64,000 nt of DNA from Ferribacterium limneticum (GCF_020510625.1 NZ_CP075191.1:1154001-1218000), one strand, 5' to 3'. Positions 1 to 8,811 are shown, numbered from the stretch's first letter. The notes: generated by a model not told the origin, from the letters alone. Made by a program: numbers and translations.

Positions 1-986
1 AGGTCGACCTGGCGATCGATCTGTGAGTCGCGCCGAAGGTCACCCACCAGGTCGATATTGTTGGCGCACAAGGCAATATTGGTGCAGAAAATCTCGAGCA
101 GGTTCTGGTCGACTTCGCTGATCGGATCGGCTGTTTCGATGAAAGCAGCAAAGCCTTCATCGGGTGTCTTGCGGAAATACAGGGTGACATCCTGCTTGGT
201 GATCGTGCTGTGGCGATTGCGCAGGGCATGCCCCAGGCTGCGCGCCAGGTGCTGGTTGTCAATTTCGGACAGTCGGTGCTGGATCAGGTGCCGGTAGTTG
301 CCTGCTGCCGCAATGACACGGTATCCGCCGGGCCCGATGTTCTTGTCGGTGGCGGCGCAGACCAGCCCTTCCGGGGCAACACCGATCAGGCTGGCGAGTT
401 GGGTGATGACTCCCTCGGCGAAGGATTGCAGTCCTTGTTCCGCCATGAACTGATGGCTCGACGCAACGATCTTTTCCAGGCCGCGGCGGCTGGCATCGAG
501 GCGTTCCAGTTGGTCGTAGCAGCGCACGGCCGAGGTCAGTGTCGTGAACAGCCTGGACTGGGTCAGTTCGCTCTTGGTCTTGTAGTCGTTGATGTCGTAG
601 CGGGTAATCGTTTCCGCTTCGGGCGCCTGCCCCGGTTGCCCGGTCCGCAGGATGATCCGCGTGTTGAGCAGCATCAGTTCATTGCGGATGGCGTCGACGG
701 TCTTCAGGCCGGCATCGTCGCTTTCCATCACGACATCGAGCAGGATGACCGCGATATCGGTTTCACGATCAAGGAAATCGATGGCTTCCCGTCCGGAGTA
801 GACGTGGAACAGGCGCAGACTACGCCCCTGTATCTCCATGCCGCTCAGAGCAAACTCGGTCGCTTCATGGACATCCTTGTCATCATCGACGATCAGGATG
901 CGCCAATACTTTTCTTTACGAGCCGGGGTTTCCGTCTGCTGATCGTCTTCGATCAAGATCAGTTCGTCGTCGCTAGAGTTGCTCAT
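1..986 (-). CDS. Response regulator with DUF3369 domain (C-terminus beyond window)
   Basis: The visible 328 residues begin at the ATG whose complement lies at 984-986. A receiver domain spans about residues 28-155: acidic pocket at LIVDDD (31-36), phospho-acceptor Asp84 in ILLDVVM, and conserved lysines in DYKTKSE (136, 138). From about residue 170 it continues into a DUF3369-like region (ASSHQFMAEQGLQSFAEGV). Proteins of this architecture usually carry an HD-GYP or another output domain further on, which lies outside the window. It is probably a cytoplasmic two-component or cyclic-di-GMP related regulator. The output domain and the partner kinase cannot be seen. Confidence 0.85.
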   Translation of the reverse strand, partial: MSNSSDDELILIEDDQQTETPARKEKYWRILIVDDDKDVHEATEFALSGMEIQGRSLRLFHVYSGREAIDFLDRETDIAVILLDVVMESDDAGLKTVDAIRNELMLLNTRIILRTGQPGQAPEAETITRYDINDYKTKSELTQSRLFTTLTSAVRCYDQLERLDASRRGLEKIVASSHQFMAEQGLQSFAEGVITQLASLIGVAPEGLVCAATDKNIGPGGYRVIAAAGNYRHLIQHRLSEIDNQHLARSLGHALRNRHSTITKQDVTLYFRKTPDEGFAAFIETADPISEVDQNLLEIFCTNIALCANNIDLVGDLRRDSQIDRQVD

Positions 987-1100
987 GGCGCTCCCTGATT
1001 AAGGGCTAATAATTTTGATGATTTAGTGATTATAAGCGTTTTTTTATATTTTGATTTGCGCTGCACGGGCTTGATGCCGACTCAAGCCAAAGGCGGATTT

Positions 1101-1820
1101 TTAACGCAACAGCGGCAGAAGAATGGGCAGGCAGACGGCCGTGACCACCGCGTTCATGCCCATGGCCAGCGCGGCAAAGGCGCCGCTCTGTTCATTGACC
1201 TGAAAGGCCCGGGCGGTGCCGATGCCATGCGAGGCAACACCGATCGCGAAGCCGCGGATGGCCGGGTCGCGTACCTTGATGGCATCGAAAACATAGCGTG
1301 CACCAACCGCGCCGAGTATGCCAGTGACAATGACCAGCACCGCCGTCAGCGACGGTATGCCGCCGATCCGCTCGGCAATGCCCATGGCAATCGGCGTGGT
1401 GACCGACTTGGGGGCGAGCGACAGTTGCGTCGACATGCTGGCGCCGAGCAGGCGAGCCACCACGACGGCCGAGATGATGGCCGTCAGGCTGCCGGCGAAC
1501 AGGCCGGCAACGACCGGCAGCAGCATCGAACGCACCCGCTTGAACTGGGTGTAGAGCGGGATGGCCAGCGCCACGGTGGCCGGGCCGAGCAGAAAATGTA
1601 CGAACTGGGCACCGGCGAAGTAGGTTTCGTAGCTGGTTCCGGTCAGGGTCAGAAACAGGACGAGAACCAGTACCGCGATCAGTACCGGGTTGGCCAGCGG
1701 GTTGTTGCCGGAGCGCTGGTATAGCCAGAAAGCGCCCTGATAGGCGAGCAGGGTGATGGTCAGCCCGAGCAGCGGCGAGGCCGAGAGATAGATCCAGATC
1801 TGGGTGATGTCCTGAGTCAT
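1101..1820 (-). CDS. lrgB: LrgB/CidB family membrane protein
   Basis: 239 residues with about seven hydrophobic segments and the family's glycine-rich C-terminal stretch (IRGFAIGVASHGIGTARAF). LrgB-type proteins act with LrgA in the inner membrane; the family has been linked to murein hydrolase control, autolysis and, in some bacteria, pyruvate or glycolate export. I chose the ATG at 1820 (MTQDITQIW) because it overlaps the lrgA stop as ATGA and gives the usual length; a longer open frame to 1931 lies inside lrgA and is unlikely. It forms an lrgA-lrgB operon. The substrate is not predictable. Confidence 0.88.
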   Translation of the reverse strand: MTQDITQIWIYLSASPLLGLTITLLAYQGAFWLYQRSGNNPLANPVLIAVLVLVLFLTLTGTSYETYFAGAQFVHFLLGPATVALAIPLYTQFKRVRSMLLPVVAGLFAGSLTAIISAVVVARLLGASMSTQLSLAPKSVTTPIAMGIAERIGGIPSLTAVLVIVTGILGAVGARYVFDAIKVRDPAIRGFAIGVASHGIGTARAFQVNEQSGAFAALAMGMNAVVTAVCLPILLPLLR

Positions 1821-2176
1821 TGCGCTTCTCCCGTGCCGGCCGGCGTGCGCTGACAGAGTTTCATCACCAGCGCGGTGACGACCAGCGTGGCCAGCGTGCT
1901 GATCAGCAGCGACAGTACGAGCGGCAGCCATTCGTCGGCCACCCGGTGCAGATGCACCATGATGCCGGTGCCAGCCGGCACGAACAGCAGGGACAGGTGT
2001 TGCAGCAGGTTCTGGCTGGTTGTCTGAAGTTCGCGTTCCGGGCCGCCGCGCAGCATCAGTGCGATGAACAGGAAGAGCATGCCGAGCACCGGGCCGGGAA
2101 CCGGCAGGGCCAGGCCGCGGGCGATGACCTCGCCAGCCAGTTGAAAGATGAGCAGTTGGGTGAGTGCGGACAGCAT
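1817..2176 (-). CDS. lrgA: LrgA/CidA family holin-like protein
   Basis: 119 residues with four predicted transmembrane segments and the family core around LALPVPGPVLGMLFLFIAL. First gene of the lrgA-lrgB operon, overlapping lrgB by four bases (ATGA). The ATG at 2176 is chosen over an upstream TTG at 2182 because a clear GGAGG lies seven bases before it. LrgA/CidA proteins are small holin-like membrane proteins that work with LrgB. An inverted repeat at 2206-2234 lies just upstream and may be an operator. Confidence 0.88.
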   Translation of the reverse strand: MLSALTQLLIFQLAGEVIARGLALPVPGPVLGMLFLFIALMLRGGPERELQTTSQNLLQHLSLLFVPAGTGIMVHLHRVADEWLPLVLSLLISTLATLVVTALVMKLCQRTPAGTGEAQ

Positions 2177-2205
2177 GGGCAAGCCTCCAGAGAACAGACC
2201 TGAAG

Positions 2206-2234
2206 TCTATTGCTTAGCGCTGGTCTGCAATAGA
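2206..2234. promoter_or_regulatory. Inverted repeat upstream of lrgAB
   Basis: Perfect 8-base arms TCTATTGC (2206-2213) and GCAATAGA (2227-2234) separated by 13 bases, 30 bases before the lrgA start. The spacing suits a dimeric regulator; LrgAB operons are often controlled by LytTR- or LysR-type regulators, but none is encoded next to it here. Inference only. Confidence 0.35.
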
Positions 2235-2279
2235 TGGCAAAACGTCTATGGATTTTTTATTAATAGTATCGATTGGCGC

Positions 2280-3218
2280 TCAGGCGAGCAGCGCGTGCCC
2301 GAGTGTGCGCAGGGCAATGCCGACGCAGGCACCGATGGCAGCCGGTTTCCAGACGGCAGCGACACGACGGCCGGCGGAGATCAGCACGGCAACGCCGGGC
2401 AGGTCGAACGGTGAAATCAGGAAGCCGGCGCTGGCATTGAGCAATTCGACACTGACCTGGCCGGCCCGGCGCATGTCGTCCATGACGCCCATCATCGCCG
2501 TGCCGCCGGCCAGATATTTGGTCAGCGCCGGCAGGATCAGGATCGGGTCAATGCCGGCCAGTGCCAGCAGGGGCGTCAGCCATAGGGTGATCAGGTCAAT
2601 GGCGCCGAAACGCTTGAGGGCGGTGACGGCGACCAGCGACAGCACCAGCATCGGGATGGCGCCGACGGCGATCTTGAAGGCCTCGGCGCCGGCCCGGTTG
2701 ATCACGTCGAGTACGCCCTTGGCGCTCTCGGCAACCGGGTGGTGCAGGGTTTCATCGAGTTGTGCTTCGTCGGCAGATAGGTGGCGGCCGAACAGGTAAT
2801 AGGTGGCTGCTGCCGCCGCCAGTCCGCCGAGTACCGAAAAGATCAGGGTTGGGCCGAATTGCAGGCCCATGGTCAGCATCGGAAAGGCGGCGTTGGCCTG
2901 GGCCATGGCAAAGACCATGGCCAGCGTGGCAGCGAGGTGGCGATCCGAGGTGCCGCGTTGCTCCATCATGGTCAGCGTCGCCATCGGCGCGGCGAAGCTG
3001 ACGAAGTTGATTTGCAGGGCGGCGAAGACGCCGAGGCCGGTCAGCCCGAAGGGGCGCAGCAGGGGAGCGAGCAGCGCGACGACCCGATCCAGCGCGCCGC
3101 GCGCTTCGAGCAGGCGCATCAGCGACAGCATGACCACCATCACCGGCAGCAGCACAAACAGCGAAAGCTCGACCGCCGAGCGGCCGGCCTTGAGGATGAT
3201 GTCGATCAGGATTTCCAT
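2280..3218 (-). CDS. Nucleoside-recognition (Gate) domain membrane protein
   Basis: 312 residues, strongly hydrophobic, with two related membrane halves: an N-terminal one (INFVSFAAPMATLTMM) and a C-terminal one (LTKYLAGGTAMMGVMDD). This duplicated Gate pattern is seen in nucleoside-recognition/SpmA-SpmB-like proteins of proteobacteria. I chose the ATG at 3218 (MEILIDIILK), which puts the first hydrophobic helix at the N-terminus; upstream in-frame codons are not protein-like. Inner membrane location is expected. The transported molecule, if any, is unknown. It stands alone between lrgA and a DUF3334 gene, all on the minus strand. Confidence 0.75.
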   Translation of the reverse strand: MEILIDIILKAGRSAVELSLFVLLPVMVVMLSLMRLLEARGALDRVVALLAPLLRPFGLTGLGVFAALQINFVSFAAPMATLTMMEQRGTSDRHLAATLAMVFAMAQANAAFPMLTMGLQFGPTLIFSVLGGLAAAAATYYLFGRHLSADEAQLDETLHHPVAESAKGVLDVINRAGAEAFKIAVGAIPMLVLSLVAVTALKRFGAIDLITLWLTPLLALAGIDPILILPALTKYLAGGTAMMGVMDDMRRAGQVSVELLNASAGFLISPFDLPGVAVLISAGRRVAAVWKPAAIGACVGIALRTLGHALLA

Positions 3219-3339
3219 GGTTCTGCTGATTCCAGAATGCGTTCGGGGGAACTGTCCGGCTGACGGGCTTCCCCCCATTGCCAACGAGGACTGCTCGCGG
3301 CAAGCATTTCGGCGGGCTGACGAGGCAGCCCGGTATTCC

Positions 3340-4023
3340 TTACATGCCCAGCGACTTGAGCAGTTCGTCGTGCTCGTCTGACGGTGTCGGCATGGGCGCA
3401 GATGCTGGCGCTGCGTTGGCCTGAGCGATCAATTCATCGGGATCCGGTGCCTCACGAGCCTCGAAATCATTCAGCTTGATGAACTCGGTCCGATCAATGG
3501 CCAGTTCGAGATAGAAAATGTTGTTGCGACCCGTGAAGAAGGTGACGCGGCGGGCTTCCGGCTGGTCGAGATTGGTGTCGACGCTGAGCATCACCTGCTT
3601 GTTGATGACCAGCATCTTCGGCTGGTTCTGGGTGATATGGGTTTGCAGTTCGCGCGCCACCGTACCGGTGAAGTCGCCGACGATCTGGTTCATTAGTTCG
3701 CCCATCACGTTGCTGACTTCATCCGCCGTGTGGGAACTGGCCAGTTCATTCTTGGCCATGCCCATGTGCAGCATGTAGCTCTCGTAGAGCTCCATCGCCG
3801 CCTGGGCCGAGAAGTTGATCACGACCAGCCCGGAGAAACCGCCATCGAACAGCACGAAGCAGCCGATGTCCGGCTTCAGGCAGGTCTTGGTGATGCGCTG
3901 GACCATGCCGGAATAGTGGATGTTGCTCTGGGTGGCAATGCTCAGAACCTTGGTGACTGAATTGCACAGGCTGCGCAGAATGTCTTCGGTACCGAAGACG
4001 GCGGGGGCTTCTTGCATGCTCAT
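3340..4023 (-). CDS. DUF3334 family CheX-like protein
   Basis: 227 residues from the ATG at 4023 (a second ATG lies six bases in). The core resembles the CheX/FliY phosphatase fold, with a helix around NVMGELMNQIVGDFTG like the ExxxN signature region of CheX, so a role in chemotaxis or response-regulator dephosphorylation is possible; this is a family-level analogy. The C-terminus is a proline/alanine-rich tail ending DELLKSLGM, a short acidic peptide that could be a docking tail. No chemotaxis genes are adjacent. Confidence 0.7.
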   Translation of the reverse strand: MSMQEAPAVFGTEDILRSLCNSVTKVLSIATQSNIHYSGMVQRITKTCLKPDIGCFVLFDGGFSGLVVINFSAQAAMELYESYMLHMGMAKNELASSHTADEVSNVMGELMNQIVGDFTGTVARELQTHITQNQPKMLVINKQVMLSVDTNLDQPEARRVTFFTGRNNIFYLELAIDRTEFIKLNDFEAREAPDPDELIAQANAAPASAPMPTPSDEHDELLKSLGM

Positions 4024-4257
4024 GGTTTCGCGATGGTCCAGACATAAACGAATACCGATATGTATCACAGAGTTCCGGGGCAGCGGCGTTTTTGCCGCTT
4101 TCATTGTTTTTCTTTTATCGAAATTGCGCAAATAGCTGACGGAGGCGAAATCCGCCGCGTTTGAATTTACCGACAGGCAAGGCGAGAATTTTGCACGGCT
4201 CAGGCAGTTTTATTGGGGCATTTTTGCGGTTGAGCATAGCCGTCAAGTTTTGAAAAT

Positions 4258-5427
4258 TCACGCGCTTCCTATGTCTGCAGGTATTTCTCGCCAGCCGAAA
4301 ATTTTTACGCCGCTGCGTTCATGGCTTTCGTCGCCACCATAAATCAGCCAGGGCGTTAGAGCTTCGTCCTCGGCCATGCGGGTGGCGCGTTGGCCGGCAC
4401 GGATTGTGTCGCTGGTGACGGTTTGCCCGGACTTGATTTCGACCATTTGCAGGCGGTTGTCTTGCTCAAAAATCAGGTCTGCTTCCATCCCGTTATTGTC
4501 GCGCCAGAAATAGAGGTCAGTAGGTTGGCCGCGGTTATAACGAGCCTTAATGAATTCGCTGACAACCCAGTTTTCAAAAAGTGCGCCACGCAGGGGGTGC
4601 AGGGCGAGTATGTCTTCGTTGCGTATGCCAAGCAGCCAGCAGGCAAGGCCAGTGTCGAGGAAATACAGCTTAGGCATTTTTACAAGGCGCTTGCCGAAGT
4701 TCCGGAAGTAGGGCGGCAGCAGGTGGATGAGATCGCTGGATTCGAGTACGGCGAGCCAGCTCTTGGCCGTGTTGGCGGTAATGCCGGCTTCGCCGGCCAG
4801 CGCAGAGATATTGAGCAGTTGCCCCGTGCGTCCGGCACAGAGCCGCAGGAAGCGGTGGAAGGTGGGGAGGCTCTGGATGTTGAGGACTTGCCGGACGTCA
4901 CGCTCGACATAGGTGGCGATGTAGCTGGCGAACCAGTCTGCTGGCTCGACCGATTGGGTGTGTAGCGCCGGGTAGCCACCTTTGAGCATGAGGCCATCCA
5001 GAGAGAGCTGGCGCTCTTTGATACCGGGAATTTCAGTTGCAGCGAGTGGCAGAAGGCGGGTCATGCCGACCCGGCCGGCGAGTGATTGGGTGACACCGGC
5101 AATCAGGCCAAATTGTTGTGAGCCGGTGAGAATGAAGCGGCCGGGCCGACGATCTACATCAACCATGCCTTGCAGGTGCGAGAAAAGATCGGGCCAGCGC
5201 TGGGCTTCGTCGAATACAGCACCTTGGGTGAATCGGGCGAGAAAACCGCGCGGGTCTTCGTTGGCAAAGGCACGCTCGATTGGGTCTTCCAAGCTGACGT
5301 AAGGCTTGTCGGCAAACTGAGCGCGGGCAAGTGTTGTTTTGCCTGACTGGCGTGGGCCAGTCATGGCCACTACGGGAAAGCTGGCGGCCAGCCGCAGGAG
5401 CGTCGGAGTAATTGAGCGAGTCAGCAT
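4258..5427 (-). CDS. AAA ATPase with DUF4143 domain
   Basis: 389 residues. The N-terminal AAA_14-type ATPase has a Walker A at about residues 24-31 (GPRQSGKT), a Walker B-like VFDEAQRWPD and sensor ILTGSQQF. The C-terminal DUF4143 region ends with a PD-(D/E)xK-like pattern (GMEADLIFE then VEIKSG), as in many family members. The biological role of these single-gene ATPases is poorly known. The local sequence is less GC-rich than its neighbours and the gene sits alone, which could mean it was acquired. A long inverted repeat ends one base before the start codon and may control it. Confidence 0.82.
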   Translation of the reverse strand: MLTRSITPTLLRLAASFPVVAMTGPRQSGKTTLARAQFADKPYVSLEDPIERAFANEDPRGFLARFTQGAVFDEAQRWPDLFSHLQGMVDVDRRPGRFILTGSQQFGLIAGVTQSLAGRVGMTRLLPLAATEIPGIKERQLSLDGLMLKGGYPALHTQSVEPADWFASYIATYVERDVRQVLNIQSLPTFHRFLRLCAGRTGQLLNISALAGEAGITANTAKSWLAVLESSDLIHLLPPYFRNFGKRLVKMPKLYFLDTGLACWLLGIRNEDILALHPLRGALFENWVVSEFIKARYNRGQPTDLYFWRDNNGMEADLIFEQDNRLQMVEIKSGQTVTSDTIRAGQRATRMAEDEALTPWLIYGGDESHERSGVKIFGWREIPADIGSA

Positions 5428-5465
5428 CTATACAATTTGATCAACCTGTTGATTGAATTGTATAG
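5428..5465. promoter_or_regulatory. 38-bp inverted repeat abutting the ATPase start codon
   Basis: The outer arms CTATACAATT and AATTGTATAG are perfect complements, and the inner ATCAAC/GTTGAT parts also pair, leaving mismatches only at two internal positions. The repeat directly touches the ATG (complement at 5425-5427). It could be an autoregulatory operator, or a hairpin in the mRNA leader that would block ribosome binding, as no good ribosome binding site lies outside it. Confidence 0.6.
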
Positions 5466-5619
5466 ATTTGTCGGGGTGGGTGTTGATATTTTTCAAGGTA
5501 CGCCGGATTTCAGTTTCGTCCGAGATTTCCGGTTGGAAGTGGGTTAGTTGTTGTCTCTATGGTCGTAGAAGTTCGTATTTTGCGAACGGCGAACCTGGCG
5601 CCGCTTGTGTATTTTGCTC

Positions 5620-5651
5620 AAATAAAAAGCGCCGGGATGTCCCGGCGCTTT
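5620..5651 (-). terminator. Rho-independent terminator of aceB
   Basis: An 11-base perfect stem (AAAGCGCCGGG at 5626-5636 with CCCGGCGCTTT at 5641-5651) with a 4-base loop. Read on the minus strand it is followed by TTTTTATTT, 27 bases after the aceB stop. Confidence 0.85.
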
Positions 5652-5677
5652 GGTGTTGCCTTTGTTTCCGTTGCCGC

Positions 5678-7276
5678 TTAGGCCATTGCTTCGTACAGCG
5701 GCAGGGTCAGGAATTCCGGGTATTCCGGGGTCAGCGACATTTCGTCGAAGATGACGGCGGCCTGGTCGTAGCTGGCGGTGTCTTCGCCCTGGGCGGCGAC
5801 GAATGCCTTCACCTTGACTAGTTCCTCGGCGATCATCGGGCGGACCATTTCGACGGTGACCTTGCGGCCGTCGTCGAGGATGCCCTTCGGCGAAACCACC
5901 CACTGCCAGACTTGTGAGCGGGAGATTTCGGCGGTGGCGGCGTCTTCCATCAGGTTGTGGATGGGCACGCAGCCGTTGCCGGCCAGCCAGGAACCGAGGT
6001 AGTGAATACCGACGTTGATGTTGTTGCGCAGGCCGGCTTCGGTGATCGGGGTGGTCGGGCGGAAGTCGAGCCACTGCTCGGGGCCGAACTTGCCTTCAAC
6101 CTGCTTCTCGAACTGGTTCGGCTTGTCGCCGAGCACCTTGACGAACTCTTCCATGGCGATCGGCACGAGGCCCGGGTGAGCCACCCAGCCGCCGTCGAAA
6201 CCGTCGTTGGCGTCGCGGGTCTTGTCGTGACGGATGCCGGCCAGTGCCTTTTCGTTGGCGACCGGGTCGTTCTTGATCGGGATCAGGGCCGACATGCCTC
6301 CCATGGCCGGCGCGCCGCGCTTGTGGCAAGCCTGCACCAAAGCGAGAGCGTAGCCGCGCATGAACGGCACTTCCATGGTGATGGCGCTGCGCTGGGCCAG
6401 GCAGAAGTCCTTGTTCTTCTTGAACTTCTTGATGCAGGAAAAGATGTAGTCCCAGCGACCGGCGTTCAGGCCGGCGGAGTGGTTGCGCAGTTCGTAGAGG
6501 ATTTCTTCCATCTCGAACGTGGCGAGGATGGTTTCGATCAGCACGGTGGCCTTGATGGTGCCCTGCGGGATGCCGCAGTGGTCCTGGGCCATCACGAAGG
6601 CATCGTTCCACAGGCGGGCTTCGAGGTGGCTTTCCATCTTCGGCAGGTAGTAGAACGGGCCAGCACCGCGGGCGATTTGTTCCTTGGCGTTATGGAAGAA
6701 GACCAGGCCGAAGTCGAACAAGCCGCCGGACACGCGCTGACCATCGACCAGCATGTGCTTTTCGTCGAGGTGCCAGCCGCGCGGGCGGATCTGCAGGGTG
6801 GCGATCTTGTCGTTCAGCTTGTATTCCTTGCCGTTTTCGTTCTTGAACGACAGTTCGCGGCGGATGGCCTTGTAGAGGTTCATCTGGCCGACGATCTGGT
6901 TTTCCCAGTTTGGCGAGTTGGAGTCCTCGAAGTCAGTCATGTAGGAATCAGCGCCCGAGTTGAAGGCGTTGATGATCATCTTGGCTTCAACCGGACCGGT
7001 GATTTCGACGCGGCGGCATTGCAGGGCGGCCGGCACCGGGGCGACCTTCCAGTCGCCTTCACGGATTGCCTTGGTTTCCGGCAGGAAATCCGGCATTTCG
7101 CCGGCATCGATGCGCGCCTGGCGCTCGACGCGGGCCTTCAGCAGTTCCTGGCGACGGCCTTCGAAGGCACGGTGCAGCTTGGCAACCAGGGCCAGCGCGT
7201 CGTGGGTGAGAATGGTTTCGTAACCCGGCTTGATTTCGCCGGTGATTTGCACGCCTTGCGGAAGGTTGAGGGCCAT
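5678..7276 (-). CDS. aceB: Malate synthase A
   Basis: 532 residues, the normal length for malate synthase A. It condenses glyoxylate and acetyl-CoA to malate in the glyoxylate shunt, in the cytoplasm. Recognisable blocks are TDFEDSNSPNW, LQIRPRGWHLDEKH, YLPKMESHLEARLWND and DGFDGGWVAHPGL. The ATG at 7276 has AGGAG at a normal distance. The partner isocitrate lyase lies 1.5 kb away on the same strand but in its own transcription unit; both promoters share a GTCTTATAnAAGAC-like palindrome. A LysR regulator diverges from it, sharing the intergenic region, and may regulate it. Confidence 0.97.
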   Translation of the reverse strand: MALNLPQGVQITGEIKPGYETILTHDALALVAKLHRAFEGRRQELLKARVERQARIDAGEMPDFLPETKAIREGDWKVAPVPAALQCRRVEITGPVEAKMIINAFNSGADSYMTDFEDSNSPNWENQIVGQMNLYKAIRRELSFKNENGKEYKLNDKIATLQIRPRGWHLDEKHMLVDGQRVSGGLFDFGLVFFHNAKEQIARGAGPFYYLPKMESHLEARLWNDAFVMAQDHCGIPQGTIKATVLIETILATFEMEEILYELRNHSAGLNAGRWDYIFSCIKKFKKNKDFCLAQRSAITMEVPFMRGYALALVQACHKRGAPAMGGMSALIPIKNDPVANEKALAGIRHDKTRDANDGFDGGWVAHPGLVPIAMEEFVKVLGDKPNQFEKQVEGKFGPEQWLDFRPTTPITEAGLRNNINVGIHYLGSWLAGNGCVPIHNLMEDAATAEISRSQVWQWVVSPKGILDDGRKVTVEMVRPMIAEELVKVKAFVAAQGEDTASYDQAAVIFDEMSLTPEYPEFLTLPLYEAMA

Positions 7277-7330
7277 GGAGAACTCCTGAGTGAAGGATGA
7301 ATGGATGTTGCGCTGCAGCGAATTCTATGA

Positions 7331-7344
7331 CTCTTCTATAAGAC
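7331..7344. promoter_or_regulatory. Palindromic operator candidate upstream of aceB
   Basis: CTCTTCTATAAGAC matches 12 of 14 positions of the perfect palindrome GTCTTATATAAGAC found upstream of aceA. It lies 55-68 bases before the aceB start and between aceB and the divergent LysR gene. Confidence 0.5.
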
Positions 7345-7389
7345 TTGAAAGCCGGATAGAATCAATTCATCTTTTACTTAAAGTATGAA

Positions 7390-8292
7390 ATGGACCGCCT
7401 AAAACAGATCGAAGCCTTCGTTTTGGCCGCTACTCGGGGCAGTCTCTCGGCGGCGGCGCGCGTCGAGGGCGTCACGCCGGCCATCATCGGCCGTCGGCTC
7501 GACGCACTGGAAACGCGTCTGGGGGTCAAATTATTGCTGCGCACCACGCGCAAGCTGACCATCACTTTCGAGGGGCAGGCCTTTCTCGAAGATTGCCAGA
7601 AGACCCTGAACGATCTGGCCAATGCCGAGGCGGCGGTATCGCTCGGTAGCGTGCGGGCCAGCGGCCAGTTGCGGGTCTCGGCACCTTCCGGTTTCGGGCG
7701 GCAGCATGTCGCGCCGCTGGTCGGCGATTTCATGCTGGCCAACCCGGAAGTCCGGGTCAATCTGAACCTCAGTGACCGGCTGGTCGATCTGGTCAATGAG
7801 AACATCGACTGCGCCATCCGCATTGGCGAACTGACCGATTCCAGCCTGGTCAGCGTCCGTCTCGGTGAAATGCGGCGCATGGTCGTTGCCAGTCCGGCCT
7901 ATCTGGTTGCCCACGGCGTGCCGCGCGAACCGGTCGATCTGTCCGGGCACAACTGTCTGTCGCTGGGCCAGCAGCGCGGCTGGTTATTCCGCGACCCGGC
8001 AAGCGGGGAGGTTCATACCTTGAAAGTGAACGGCACATTCGAATGCAATGATGGCGCGGTACTGCGCGAATGGGCCCTGGCCGGCCGTGGCCTAGCCTGG
8101 CGCTCGCTGTGGGAGGTTGGCCAGGATCTGAAAGAAGGTCGGCTGACCTCGGTGCTCGATGCCTGGCAAGCGCCACCGATGGGCATCTACGCCGTCTTTC
8201 CGCAACGCCGCCACCTGCCGCTGCGGGTCAGGCTTTTTATCGACCTGCTGAAGGAAACCTACAGCCGGCCGAGCTATTGGGAATTGCGCTGA
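7390..8292 (+). CDS. LysR family transcriptional regulator
   Basis: 300 residues. The N-terminal winged helix-turn-helix is at about residues 3-60 (LKQIEAFVLAATRGSLSAAA, then IGRRLDALETRLGVKLLLRT), followed by a substrate-binding domain (SGQLRVSAPSGFGRQHVAPL) of the CrgA/DmlR-like subgroup. It is divergent from aceB with a 113-base gap, so it probably controls itself and perhaps aceB; the inducer is not predictable. The ATG at 7390 fits the family N-terminus. It is followed five bases later by a small membrane protein gene. Confidence 0.9.
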   Translation: MDRLKQIEAFVLAATRGSLSAAARVEGVTPAIIGRRLDALETRLGVKLLLRTTRKLTITFEGQAFLEDCQKTLNDLANAEAAVSLGSVRASGQLRVSAPSGFGRQHVAPLVGDFMLANPEVRVNLNLSDRLVDLVNENIDCAIRIGELTDSSLVSVRLGEMRRMVVASPAYLVAHGVPREPVDLSGHNCLSLGQQRGWLFRDPASGEVHTLKVNGTFECNDGAVLREWALAGRGLAWRSLWEVGQDLKEGRLTSVLDAWQAPPMGIYAVFPQRRHLPLRVRLFIDLLKETYSRPSYWELR

Positions 8293-8297
8293 GCGCC

Positions 8298-8651
8298 ATG
8301 AAAACCCCTGTCTATCGTGGCCTCGGTATTCTTTGTGTCGTGCTCGGCGTCATCGGCGCGGTGCTACCTTTGTTGCCGACAACCCCTTTCCTGATCCTCG
8401 CCGCCTATTTCTTCGCCCGCTCACATCCCGAATGGGAAGCCCGGCTACTGGCGCATCCGATGGCCGGGCCAGCCATCCGGGCCTGGCGCGACCATGGCGC
8501 CATTCCGCTCTTCGCCAAGCGGCTGGCGACAGTCCTGATGGCCATCAGTGCCATCGGCGGCTGGTTCGGTCTGCCGGAGCCGTGGAGCTACGTGCCGCTG
8601 GTTTTTGCTATCGCGGTCTTAAGCTGGATGTGGTCGCGGCCTTCGGTTTGA
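8298..8651 (+). CDS. YbaN family (DUF454) inner membrane protein
   Basis: 117 residues starting MKTPVYRGLGILCVVLG with the family signature GAVLPLLPTTPFLILAAYFFARSHP and three hydrophobic segments. Function of the family is unknown. The ATG at 8298 is chosen because the longer in-frame extension runs through the LysR coding sequence. Only five bases separate it from the LysR stop, so the two are probably co-transcribed. Confidence 0.85.
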   Translation: MKTPVYRGLGILCVVLGVIGAVLPLLPTTPFLILAAYFFARSHPEWEARLLAHPMAGPAIRAWRDHGAIPLFAKRLATVLMAISAIGGWFGLPEPWSYVPLVFAIAVLSWMWSRPSV

Positions 8652-8740
8652 GCGGCATTTCAATTTTGCTCATGTTTTCCGATTGCCCCTGGGGCCAGTC
8701 TTTGTTTTTATGGTCGTGGAAGCCGCTTCGCTGAAATGAA

Positions 8741-8771
8741 AAAGGCCGGCCCCTTGTGGGAGCCGGCCTTT
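8741..8771 (-). terminator. Rho-independent terminator of aceA
   Basis: A 10-base perfect stem AAAGGCCGGC (8741-8750) with GCCGGCCTTT (8762-8771), with the transcript on the minus strand continuing into TTTTTCATTT. It lies 40 bases after the aceA stop and could also stop the converging plus-strand transcript. Confidence 0.85.
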
Positions 8772-8811
8772 ATTGCTGCCAGGTAAGGCAGCAAGCTTAA
8801 GCGGTCAGTTC

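Noticed and set aside
4258..5465. Insertion element or toxin-antitoxin module at the DUF4143 ATPase
   Set aside because: The inverted repeat has no second copy at the other end of the gene, no target duplication is evident, and no small partner gene lies next to it.
5466..5619. Possible small gene between the ATPase and the aceB terminator
   Set aside because: The only open frame has no ribosome binding site and runs through the terminator stem into the aceB antisense strand.
5957..7300. Long open frame (447 codons) on the plus strand opposite malate synthase
   Set aside because: It is antisense to a certain gene, with low-complexity composition caused by high GC at third positions. The same applies to long antisense frames opposite aceA (8773-10149), ilvB (30805-32772), the M50 protease (48033-49988) and the molybdoenzyme (57790-59676).
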